Source: JBCCTX01 sp964652565
GTDB lineage: Bacteria > Bacteroidota > Bacteroidia > J057
Direction: 5' to 3'
NCBI GenBank assembly: GCA_964652565.1
Contig: CAZZEC010000149.1
Coordinates: forward strand, 1-14,468
Length of the DNA: 14,468 bases
In this document: in pieces, positions 7,243 through 13,923 of the stretch
Numbering within the stretch: the stretch's first letter is position 1
How the letters are laid out: every line of letters begins with the position of its first letter
Made by a program: the position numbers and the translations under genes
Notes under the pieces: generated by a model
The model's input: the letters and a program-made list of their open reading frames with translations, nothing else
Databases searched by the model: none
Told to the model about the DNA's origin: nothing

Positions 7243-7571
7243 ATAGCTCTTTCCTCTACATTTTCTATAATTTCTTTCATGGCATCCAGGTAAGCTTGAG
7301 TGGCAATTTTCCCTTTTTCATTGGCAATATAGATTGTGTGAGATTTTCGATTGACATATTTTTTGTCTTCTTCAATATATGCCAGGGTATGAAGAATTTT
7401 TAGATGACTGGCAAGGTTTCCATCAGTAACATTTTTTTTAAAAGAAGAAGAAAGGGTCTTTTTTAATGTAACAAAATCCATTTTTTGATGGATCATTAAT
7501 AAGAGCATGATTCCAAGTCGAATTCTACTCTCAAATACTTTTTCCAGTCTTTCAAGAATGTCCAGAACCAT
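7239..7571 (-). CDS. Small winged-helix transcriptional regulator
   Basis: A 110-residue DNA-binding protein of the winged-helix type with a single ArsR/MarR-like fold (HTH_34-like). Residues about 15-30 form the first helix, VTDGNLASHLKILHTL (48-63) is the recognition-helix region, and a wing follows at about 68-83 (EEDKKYVNRKSHTIYIA). A C-terminal helix (88-108) probably dimerises. It has no ligand domain and no metal-binding cysteine cluster. The ATG at 7571 is preferred because the fold begins there; an upstream in-frame ATG at 7676 would add 35 residues unlike any domain and cover a likely operator. The gene is divergent from gldA and convergent with the DUF4153 gene. A 12-bp sequence repeated in its own leader and in that of gldA may be its binding site. 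Confidence 0.82.
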   Translation of the reverse strand: MVLDILERLEKVFESRIRLGIMLLLMIHQKMDFVTLKKTLSSSFKKNVTDGNLASHLKILHTLAYIEEDKKYVNRKSHTIYIANEKGKIATQAYLDAMKEIIENVEERAI

Positions 7572-7601
7572 AGTTATACATGTGGTTGTTAATAGCTGAA
7601 G

Positions 7602-7613
7602 ATAGTGTATATT
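7602..7613. repeat. 12-bp direct repeat ATAGTGTATATT, regulator-proximal copy
   Basis: It is identical to 7784-7795. This copy lies about 30 bases upstream of the winged-helix regulator start (minus strand), a typical operator position. It is a candidate autoregulatory site; no binding evidence exists. Confidence 0.4.
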
Positions 7614-7650
7614 CCGGAAGTGATGTGTATTTAGAATAATTGTTATACAA

Positions 7651-7661
7651 AAAGTAACTTT
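7651..7661. promoter_or_regulatory. Inverted repeat AAAGT-A-ACTTT upstream of the regulator
   Basis: A short symmetric element about 80 bases upstream of the chosen regulator start. On the minus strand it overlaps TACTTTTT, one mismatch from a Bacteroidota -7 box. It could be a promoter/operator overlap; support is weak. Confidence 0.25.
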
Positions 7662-7783
7662 GCATACATCATTCATATTGTTTTAAGGTAAGAATTATTT
7701 AGCGATTATGTACCATTTTGTAAATAAATGGATCAACTTTCTTTTTCAATTGCGATGTAAATAATTGGGGATGGAATGAGTGT

Positions 7784-7795
7784 ATAGTGTATATT
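7784..7795. repeat. 12-bp direct repeat ATAGTGTATATT, gldA-proximal copy
   Basis: It is identical to 7602-7613 and lies about 43 bases upstream of the gldA start. It is preceded by an overlapping TGTATA, so the local motif is partly doubled. It may let the divergent regulator control gldA. Confidence 0.4.
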
Positions 7796-7837
7796 ATTTT
7801 TAACATCAGACTTTCAGATGATTTTAAGCGTTGATCC

Positions 7838-8752
7838 ATGTCAGTTGAGGTAAAAAATGTCAGTAAATATTACGGAAAACAAGCTGCCGTCAAAAATCTT
7901 GCTTTTTCTCTTGCAAAAGGCGAGATCCTCGGGTTTTTAGGTCCCAACGGTGCTGGCAAGACCACTACCATGAAGATGATAAGTGGCTATCTGGCACCCT
8001 CTGAAGGAACCATACATTTGGACAATTTTAACATACATGAACATTCGCTGATCATTAGAAAAAAAATTGGATACCTACCAGAGCATAACCCTTTGTATCT
8101 GGATATGTATGTCAAAGAATTCCTTCTCACGATGTGCAGGATTCACGGTATACCATCTTCTCATCGCAATAAAAGAGTGGGTGAAGTGATAGACATGACT
8201 GGTCTTAACAAAGAACAACATAAGCGCATAAATCAGTTGTCTAAGGGTTACCGACAACGTGTGGGGTTAGGACAGGCAATATTACACGATCCCGATGTGC
8301 TAATATTAGATGAACCTACTACAGGGCTAGACCCCAATCAAATCATTGATATAAGAAACCTCATTAAAGAATTGGGGACTAATAAAAGTATTATTTTTTC
8401 TTCTCATATACTGTCAGAAGTGGAAGCTATTGCAGATAGGATCATCATTATCAATAAAGGTGAAATGGTAGCTAATGAAGTTGTGAAAGATATACACAAT
8501 TCCCTTCAGGAAGAGACCATTGTAACAGTAGAATTTGAAAAAGAGGGATACGATTTTTCTTTTGTATTGGATCAGGACGGTGTAATATCGGTTAATCAGC
8601 TAACTCCATGTATTTTTGAAGTAAAGACCCGCTCTTCGACAGATATAAGGTCTTTTCTTTTTCACGATTGTGTCAGACAACAAAATGTAATCCTATCACT
8701 CCAGCAGGAGATGTATACATTAGAGGATACTTTCCGAAATCTGACAAATTAA
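7838..8752 (+). CDS. gldA: Gliding-type ABC transporter ATP-binding protein GldA
   Basis: A 304-residue cytoplasmic ATPase. In gliding Bacteroidota GldA pairs with the membrane subunits GldF and GldG. All nucleotide-binding parts are present: Walker A GPNGAGKTT (35-43), a YLPEHNPLY segment at the Q-loop (79-87) with Glu in place of Gln as is common in this subgroup, signature LSKGYRQRV (134-142), Walker B VLILDEP (154-160), D-loop GLDP (163-166) and switch His190. The C-terminal 90 residues form the extra domain seen in GldA-type ATPases. GldF and GldG are not adjacent: the next gene is convergent. Another ABC-2 type exporter ATPase is the main alternative. The leader shares a 12-bp sequence with the divergent regulator. 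Confidence 0.87.
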   Translation: MSVEVKNVSKYYGKQAAVKNLAFSLAKGEILGFLGPNGAGKTTTMKMISGYLAPSEGTIHLDNFNIHEHSLIIRKKIGYLPEHNPLYLDMYVKEFLLTMCRIHGIPSSHRNKRVGEVIDMTGLNKEQHKRINQLSKGYRQRVGLGQAILHDPDVLILDEPTTGLDPNQIIDIRNLIKELGTNKSIIFSSHILSEVEAIADRIIIINKGEMVANEVVKDIHNSLQEETIVTVEFEKEGYDFSFVLDQDGVISVNQLTPCIFEVKTRSSTDIRSFLFHDCVRQQNVILSLQQEMYTLEDTFRNLTN

Positions 8753-8796
8753 AGGTAAGGGTGATCGAAAGCAATTTGATATAAAACCATTGCATA

Positions 8797-10116
8797 TCAT
8801 TTTCTAATCACTTCAGCCTTATCTGAGGCTTCACTACCTGCAATATTACTATTTGAAATAAGGTCCAATATATCGAATCCTATCTGTCTCAGATTTTGTT
8901 GAGAATTAGTTAACAGGAAAACTCCTGTTTTACGTTCTGGTATCAATCCCATGAAGGATGAAAATCCTTCAGTTGAGCCTTCAGCCCAGATTTTGTATGT
9001 TTTTCCTCTATCTTCAGTCAGTACATACCATCCGTATCCGGTACGCAACTCTTCCATTTCTTTAACACCTGTGATAAGCCCATGAGGTACATGACACTCA
9101 TCCAGGGCAGCCTGTAAGGGTTGAGCATGTAAAACACCTACATTAGCTGCCAGATATATCATCATATCTTCTGGAGTACTCATTATCCCTGTTGCAGGAG
9201 CAAAGGCTTTCCATTTCTTGGGAGATACTGTATTTCCCGATCGATTATATCCTGAAGCTATTTGTGGTTGTTCAAGGCTGCTGGGAGAAATGAGGGTATG
9301 TGTTAAGCCAAGTGGATCGCATATCACTTCCTGCAATAGTTGTTCGTAGGTAAGGCTCTTTTGATAGGCAAGTAATTGTCCTAACATCGCTACACCTAAA
9401 TTTGAATAGTGATATTTTGTGCCAGGGCGAGACATGAGATCTTGCTGCATGAACATTTGATAAAGGCTTTCAATGGTTGTCGTAGAAGGAAAAAACTTGG
9501 GTTTTTTATGGGAGTAATTCCATGAATATTTATTTAACTTTTGAGGGTAGGAAGGAAGGCCAGCATGATGCGTAGCTAGTCTACAGAATGTAATGGGTAT
9601 GATGGGAGTATCAACTACCGTATAACAACTCAAACCGCCCAGGATAGGAACATCATGGATTCCATCTGGTACGAGAATTTCACTGGGTTTTTCAAATTTG
9701 TATACTAATTGTTCAAAACAAGGCACTTCTACATAAGGTGGGGTGTAATTAGTGAGGGGTTGATAGATATTGATTTGTTCTTCAAAATATAGATCAATCA
9801 TAATGGCAGAGGTAAATGTCTCTGAAATCTCCCCGAGTTCAAAAAGTGTGTGTTCTAAGATCTTTGATTTTGATTTTTTATCTGCATACCCCAATGTATA
9901 GAGGCCTTCAGACTTTTCAGTAACATATCCAATAGCCATACCGGGGACATGTTGATCATTCATATACTGATGAATCATAGATAACATGTAGGGAACGGGT
10001 TCTTGAGCGTGTAAATAAGGGCTGAGACATGTGGTAACTATCAGCAGCAGGCTTAGATGATGAAATGTACGAAAGATTCTGAATCGTTGTCTATATATGC
10101 TAGTAATAATCTTCAT
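8797..10116 (-). CDS. Serine beta-lactamase-fold protein lacking catalytic motifs
   Basis: A 439-residue exported protein of the class C beta-lactamase/D-aminopeptidase/esterase family (numbering from the ATG at 10116). It has a long signal peptide ending near residue 38 (LHAQ). The fold is clear: VPGMAIGYV (57-65), ATHHAGLP (181-188), the YSN motif (237-239) and GFSSFMGLIPERKTGVFLLTN near the end. The expected GSxxKTFT nucleophile motif reads GEISETFT (95-102), so both the catalytic Ser and the Lys are Glu. The third motif, normally HxG, reads AEG (378-380). Only YxN survives, so hydrolysis is unlikely. About 45 extra residues with several Cys (128-173) sit before the ATHHAGLP block. The start overlaps the upstream Usp gene by 17 bases; an alternative ATG at 10137 adds seven residues. 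The reading frame is intact, so it is not a decayed gene. Confidence 0.88.
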   Translation of the reverse strand: MKIITSIYRQRFRIFRTFHHLSLLLIVTTCLSPYLHAQEPVPYMLSMIHQYMNDQHVPGMAIGYVTEKSEGLYTLGYADKKSKSKILEHTLFELGEISETFTSAIMIDLYFEEQINIYQPLTNYTPPYVEVPCFEQLVYKFEKPSEILVPDGIHDVPILGGLSCYTVVDTPIIPITFCRLATHHAGLPSYPQKLNKYSWNYSHKKPKFFPSTTTIESLYQMFMQQDLMSRPGTKYHYSNLGVAMLGQLLAYQKSLTYEQLLQEVICDPLGLTHTLISPSSLEQPQIASGYNRSGNTVSPKKWKAFAPATGIMSTPEDMMIYLAANVGVLHAQPLQAALDECHVPHGLITGVKEMEELRTGYGWYVLTEDRGKTYKIWAEGSTEGFSSFMGLIPERKTGVFLLTNSQQNLRQIGFDILDLISNSNIAGSEASDKAEVIRK

Positions 10117-11005
10117 AAAAGTTAGGTGAATAAGCATTTTCTACTTGATGAAAAGCGAGCATGGGGATCTTAATATGATATAGTAGATTTTTTGTAAAGC
10201 TTGGATTGTTCAATCTTTGTTCCAGTCGACGATTACTGGTAGTGGTAACTAGTAGTTGAATATTATATTTCTGAATAGCTTGTACAATTGCTTTTTGCGG
10301 ACAGTCAGTATTCATCACATCCACTTCAATATTCGCAGTCGGGAAGCGAGAGGAAATATGTTGATTGAGTTGATGCTTCAGATAATCTTTCATATCACTA
10401 CTACAGGCACTGGAAGCTTTGATTAAGTGTACGATGTGTATACGGGAATGTAGATGATTAGTAAGCGCAAGGAGTTTTTCTATAGAATGTTGATCACTTT
10501 CATTAAAATCTGAAGCGTAAAGTATGTGTTGTATTTTCTTATAGGGTTGATCTACAGGAAAGGAAAAGACTGGAACCTTCGCCTTTTCCATTACATAAGC
10601 TGTAGTACTACCCTGAAACGTTTTATATACTTTACTTGTACCCCGAGTTCCCATCACGATGAGGTCTGGTTGTATTCGATTGCTGGCATATATAATTTCT
10701 TCTTCTGTTTTCCCTCGAATAATTTCTTCATCGAAAATACGGATATTCCCTCCTTGACGAAGCATGGATTCTTTGATAAGAGAAAGCTTTTCAGTGGCTT
10801 CCTGAGATGCCCTTGTTTTCGATGAAGAATTCGAAAATAAAAATGAACTCGACTCTTTTGAGAGGGGAAGATCTGTGGGATGTATGCTTCTACATACATG
10901 GAATAAATGGATGGAAGCGTCTAAATCCTCCGCCAATTGCAAAGCGAAATTGCATATCCTACGAGTATGTATAGAGAAATCAATGGGAAGTAATATCTTA
11001 TTCAT
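10100..11005 (-). CDS. Tandem universal stress protein (two Usp domains)
   Basis: A 301-residue cytoplasmic protein with two UspA domains. Domain 1 (residues 1-150) starts KILLPIDFS and has a complete ATP-binding motif, G119-x2-G122-x9-G132-S-T, followed by VPVFSFP. Domain 2 (about 156-286) starts HILYASDF, but its corresponding region (TTTSNRRLEQRLNNPSFTKNLL) lacks the glycines and probably does not bind ATP. Such asymmetric tandem Usps are frequent in Bacteroidota; they respond to starvation, redox or energy stress. Its stop lies inside the following beta-lactamase-fold gene, so the two are co-transcribed and probably translationally coupled. The upstream region carries an inverted repeat, CTATTT-AGC-AAATAG (11011-11025), only five bases before the ATG, which could affect expression. 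Confidence 0.9.
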   Translation of the reverse strand: MNKILLPIDFSIHTRRICNFALQLAEDLDASIHLFHVCRSIHPTDLPLSKESSSFLFSNSSSKTRASQEATEKLSLIKESMLRQGGNIRIFDEEIIRGKTEEEIIYASNRIQPDLIVMGTRGTSKVYKTFQGSTTAYVMEKAKVPVFSFPVDQPYKKIQHILYASDFNESDQHSIEKLLALTNHLHSRIHIVHLIKASSACSSDMKDYLKHQLNQHISSRFPTANIEVDVMNTDCPQKAIVQAIQKYNIQLLVTTTSNRRLEQRLNNPSFTKNLLYHIKIPMLAFHQVENAYSPNFYEDYY

Positions 11006-11335
11006 AGTATCTATTTAGCAAATAGGCAACAGATATTTAAGTAAATGTAATGCTTTGAGAAGAGTATATTTATGATCTTCCTCATATTGAAGAGTGTTTT
11101 AATTCATACCTAGTTCGCTGGATTATATTTTATTAGCAAGTAGGTTCCTATTACTTTACGCTTTAAATTAAACCGTACGAAGCATCGTTAGGAATTCATG
11201 TCACTATATTCCATTAAAAAGTGAAAAATGAAGTTATATGAGTGTGTAAACTCAACGTCTAAAAAGTAGTATTACGAGGTAGAAGAAATAATAAAAACTT
11301 TGTACTTATTCAATAATAGTTAGAACATTATCACT
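11006..11335. other. Intergenic region between divergent usp and 100-residue gene
   Basis: This 330-base AT-rich spacer must contain the promoters of the leftward usp operon and of the rightward small gene. The only clear structure is the inverted repeat CTATTT-AGC-AAATAG at 11011-11025. A 13-codon ORF at about 11228-11269 is too short to support. I found no exact promoter consensus, tRNA or terminator. Confidence 0.5.
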
Positions 11336-11638
11336 ATGGAAAAATTAGCACAACTGCTTGAAGAGATTTATCAGGATGGCAAAGTATCTTCACAGGAAGT
11401 GATGGAACTTCGGAAAGTGGCTGACAGAGCAACCGTCGAGGTACTCTCTCTTGCTGGAGATGAAGGTGTAATAAATGCGTTAAGTAAATCTTTTGAAGTC
11501 ACAGTACAACTCCTTCAAGCAGCATTGCTTAAAGTAAGAAAAGAAAAAGCCTCTCTCGAAGTAAAAAATGCTTTGGCAAAACTCATTGAGGCGCAGATAG
11601 CATTGCTTAACGCAAATTATGATGCATTTAAAAGTTGA
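11336..11638 (+). CDS. Hypothetical 100-residue helical protein
   Basis: I do not recognise a family. The product has no signal peptide, no membrane segment, no Cys, Trp, Pro or His, and is rich in Leu, Ala, Glu and Lys. It is predicted almost wholly alpha-helical: one helix near residues 1-12, a DGKVSSQE turn (14-21) that resembles the start of helical EF-hand or TerB-like modules, and long amphipathic helices over about 21-38 and 45-95 that could form a helical bundle or coiled coil. The coding character is good and the ATG is well placed. The downstream gene ybjQ lies about 200 bases away with no visible terminator between them. Function unknown. Confidence 0.72.
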   Translation: MEKLAQLLEEIYQDGKVSSQEVMELRKVADRATVEVLSLAGDEGVINALSKSFEVTVQLLQAALLKVRKEKASLEVKNALAKLIEAQIALLNANYDAFKS

Positions 11639-11839
11639 TGGCGGGGCTGAGGCGCTATAATTATCAATAGCTACTAATCAGCATCTTGCATTTATCCAAT
11701 GTGTAAATATTTTAATTGCAACCAATTAATAAGGAATATTCATGAAGTTTGTTGCGCTCACCCTAAGTAGATGGTGAGAATCGCTATTGAATCTTATTTT
11801 CAAATAACAGCCACAAGATTTAATTATAATTTAATATTT

Positions 11840-12166
11840 ATGCTAATAACAACGACACATCATATTGAAGGCAATACTGTTGACGAATACCTGGGACTTG
11901 TTACAGGAGAAGCCATATTAGGCGCTAATGTATTCAGGGACATCTTTGCAGGAATTCGAGATATTATTGGTGGTAGATCGGGAACCTATGAACGTGCCTT
12001 GAGGGAAGCTAAAGACATTGCACTTGAGGAAATGATCGCTGAGGCAGAGAATTTGGGGGGTAACGCAATTATTGGAGTGGATCTGGATTATGAGACAATC
12101 AATATTGGACAAAACGGAGGGATGTTGATGGTGAGTGCTAGTGGTACTGCTGTAAGAATAGTTTAA
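11840..12166 (+). CDS. ybjQ: YbjQ/UPF0145 family protein
   Basis: A 108-residue cytoplasmic protein matching Escherichia coli YbjQ almost end to end: TGEAILGANVFRD (22-34), FAGIRDIIGGRSGTYE (36-51), LREAKDIALEEM (54-65), GGNAIIGVDLDYE (73-85) and GGMLMVSASGTAV (93-105) are the family signatures. YbjQ proteins form pentamers and are labelled putative heavy-metal-binding; their biochemical role is not settled. The ATG at 11840 is chosen because it gives the usual family length and the expected TTT beginning; an upstream in-frame ATG at 11771 would add 23 residues not present in the family. About 200 bases separate it from the preceding helical-protein gene. Confidence 0.95.
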   Translation: MLITTTHHIEGNTVDEYLGLVTGEAILGANVFRDIFAGIRDIIGGRSGTYERALREAKDIALEEMIAEAENLGGNAIIGVDLDYETINIGQNGGMLMVSASGTAVRIV

Positions 12167-12310
12167 CATGGCGCTTTGTTTTACATGAAAAAAATGATCG
12201 TGGAAAATATTGCTCTCAATGTGGGAATTAGTGGATTGAGATTGTAAACGTCCTAAAATCCCTATTCGTATATCCAAGTATTCAATCGTGAAAATATAAA
12301 TTATTTACTT

Positions 12311-12922
12311 ATGAAGAGAATACTTTTACTACTTACAGGAATTATATCCTTTAGCGTGCTGATGTCTCAGGAGACACTCATCAAGCGAGGGCTGAGGATA
12401 GGGGCATTTGGAGCGCCAATTATTGAATTTTCTGATCTCGATGGTAGTTTTGGCGTCTCCGTTGGTGGAGGTGGTGCTATCATGATAGAGCATTTTTTTA
12501 TAGGAGGATATGGAATGGGGAGCACGCACGATATTTTAAAGGATATTGATGCCGATGAATATGATGTAACTCTCGCTCATGGAGGTCTGTGGACGGGTTT
12601 TGATCTTATGCCTTCAGAAATTATACATATGACCACCAGTTTTCGTGCAGGGTGGGGGGTGTTGCTATTTGGGCTGGATAATGATTTTTCGAATTACGAT
12701 TTTGAGGATCAGGTATTTACTTTGACTCCGGAAATAGGTATTGAGTTAAATGTTACAAGGTTTTTCAAAATTGCCGCTACTGGTGGATATCGTTGGGTGA
12801 AAGATGTAGATATAAGTCCCTACGAAGGAGATGAGTTTGATAGCTTTACAGGCAGTTTGGTATTTAAGTTTGGCGAATTCAACAACAGATCCAGACATGG
12901 GAGAGAATATCGTCATTGGTAG
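12311..12922 (+). CDS. Small outer-membrane beta-barrel protein
   Basis: A 203-residue exported protein. A signal peptide (residues 1-20, ending VLMSQ) is followed by alternating hydrophobic and polar strands with many Gly and aromatic residues, such as GVSVGGGGAIM, HFFIGGYGMG, MTTSFRAGWGVLLFG and FFKIAATGGYRWV. This is the pattern of a small eight-stranded barrel of the Bacteroidota porin-like class. The last strand, FTGSLVFKFGEF, ends about ten residues short of the C-terminus, and the final tail (NNRSRHGREYRHW) is basic. No substrate can be named. The GH16 lipoprotein gene starts 21 bases after its stop, so the two may share a transcript. Confidence 0.8.
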   Translation: MKRILLLLTGIISFSVLMSQETLIKRGLRIGAFGAPIIEFSDLDGSFGVSVGGGGAIMIEHFFIGGYGMGSTHDILKDIDADEYDVTLAHGGLWTGFDLMPSEIIHMTTSFRAGWGVLLFGLDNDFSNYDFEDQVFTLTPEIGIELNVTRFFKIAATGGYRWVKDVDISPYEGDEFDSFTGSLVFKFGEFNNRSRHGREYRHW

Positions 12923-12943
12923 ATAGTAAAATCATACTTGCTA

Positions 12944-13825
12944 ATGTTGAGAACCTTAATTTTTTCAAAAATAATCTTGTTTCTAACACTAAGCACAAGT
13001 TTAGTATGTTTGAGTTGTAGCGAGGAGGAAGAGATTAATGTTTCTGAAACAGATCCAATGGATACCCCTCAGCTCAGCGATCCTGAAACACCTTTTACTT
13101 TGGTTTGGTCAGATGAATTTGTTTCTGCTGAGGTAGATACCACAAAATGGTCATTTATGATTGGGGATGGTACAGAATATGGAATAGTAGGTTGGGGAAA
13201 CAATGAATTGCAATACTACACATCCAGGGAAGAAAATGTATATATTGAAGAGGGAACACTGATTATACAGGCATTAAAAGGAGGATATGAGAATAAGCAA
13301 TATACTTCAGCGCGTTTGAGAACCAAGGGCAAAGCGGACTGGAAATATGGAAAAATAGAGATACGTGCTCAATTACCGGAAGGACAAGGTATTTGGCCTG
13401 CAATATGGATGCTTCCGACGGAAGAAATATATGGAGGTTGGCCAAAAAGCGGAGAAATCGATATCATGGAACTGGTTGGGCACGAACCGCATAAGGTTCA
13501 TGGAACCGTTCACTATGGAGAAGACTGGCCCAATAATAAATTTTTGGGCCAGGCATATACATTGAGAGAGGGAAATTTTTCAGATGATTTTCACGTATTT
13601 ACCATTGAGTGGGAACGCAATGAGATACGTTTTTTCGTAGATGAAAATGAATTCTTCAAGGTGACGCCAGATCGTATAAGCCCATACAACTATCCTTTCA
13701 ACCAAACATTTCATCTACTACTCAACATAGCAGTAGGAGGCAATTGGCCAGGTAACCCAGACGCTACCACTACGTTTCCCCAACACATGCTAGTAGACTA
13801 TGTAAGAGTTTATCAAAGAGAATAA
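12944..13825 (+). CDS. GH16 family beta-glucanase (laminarinase type), lipoprotein
   Basis: A 293-residue surface or periplasmic glycoside hydrolase that cleaves beta-1,3(4)-glucans with retention. Numbered from the ATG at 12944, a lipobox at LSC (Cys25) is followed by an acidic linker (27-45) and one GH16 domain (about 50-293). The catalytic motif is GEIDIMEL (170-177), with Glu171 as nucleophile, Asp173 as helper and Glu176 as acid/base. Supporting blocks are WGNNELQYYT, YGKIEIRAQLPEG, GIWPAIWMLP and the closing VDYVRVYQ. HGTVHYG and the general layout suit the laminarinase branch. No carbohydrate-binding module is present. The in-frame TTG at 12938 would add only two residues; the ATG is preferred. 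No SusC/SusD pair is seen, so it is not in a classical polysaccharide utilisation locus within this window. Confidence 0.95.
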   Translation: MLRTLIFSKIILFLTLSTSLVCLSCSEEEEINVSETDPMDTPQLSDPETPFTLVWSDEFVSAEVDTTKWSFMIGDGTEYGIVGWGNNELQYYTSREENVYIEEGTLIIQALKGGYENKQYTSARLRTKGKADWKYGKIEIRAQLPEGQGIWPAIWMLPTEEIYGGWPKSGEIDIMELVGHEPHKVHGTVHYGEDWPNNKFLGQAYTLREGNFSDDFHVFTIEWERNEIRFFVDENEFFKVTPDRISPYNYPFNQTFHLLLNIAVGGNWPGNPDATTTFPQHMLVDYVRVYQRE

Positions 13826-13895
13826 GAAAACACAAAAAGATAAAGCTTGGGTTTGAGAAAATTCTATAAGTGAGGACTTGTTAATAGATTGAAAA

Positions 13896-13911
13896 TTACT
13901 AAATTTAGTAA
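13896..13911. repeat. 16-bp perfect palindrome TTACTAAATTTAGTAA
   Basis: A gapless inverted repeat ending 12 bases before the start codon of the last gene. Its position would put a bound dimer, or a weak mRNA hairpin, across the promoter-leader of that gene. No T tract follows, so terminator use is unlikely. Confidence 0.4.
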
Positions 13912-13923
13912 AACAACCCTCCT

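Noticed and set aside
7572..7676. 35-residue upstream extension of the winged-helix regulator
   Set aside because: It lies outside the fold and covers the inverted and direct repeats that look regulatory.
11640..11700. Possible tRNA or structured RNA after the 100-residue gene
   Set aside because: No cloverleaf, T-loop consensus or stable stem could be drawn.
11742..11777. 11-codon ORF and CTCACC/GGTGAG inverted repeat ahead of ybjQ, considered as a leader peptide with a hairpin
   Set aside because: Only six base pairs with a ten-base loop and no T tract; too weak to support attenuation.
12185..12247. 20-residue ORF between ybjQ and the outer-membrane barrel gene
   Set aside because: It is short, has no recognisable character and is likely to arise by chance.
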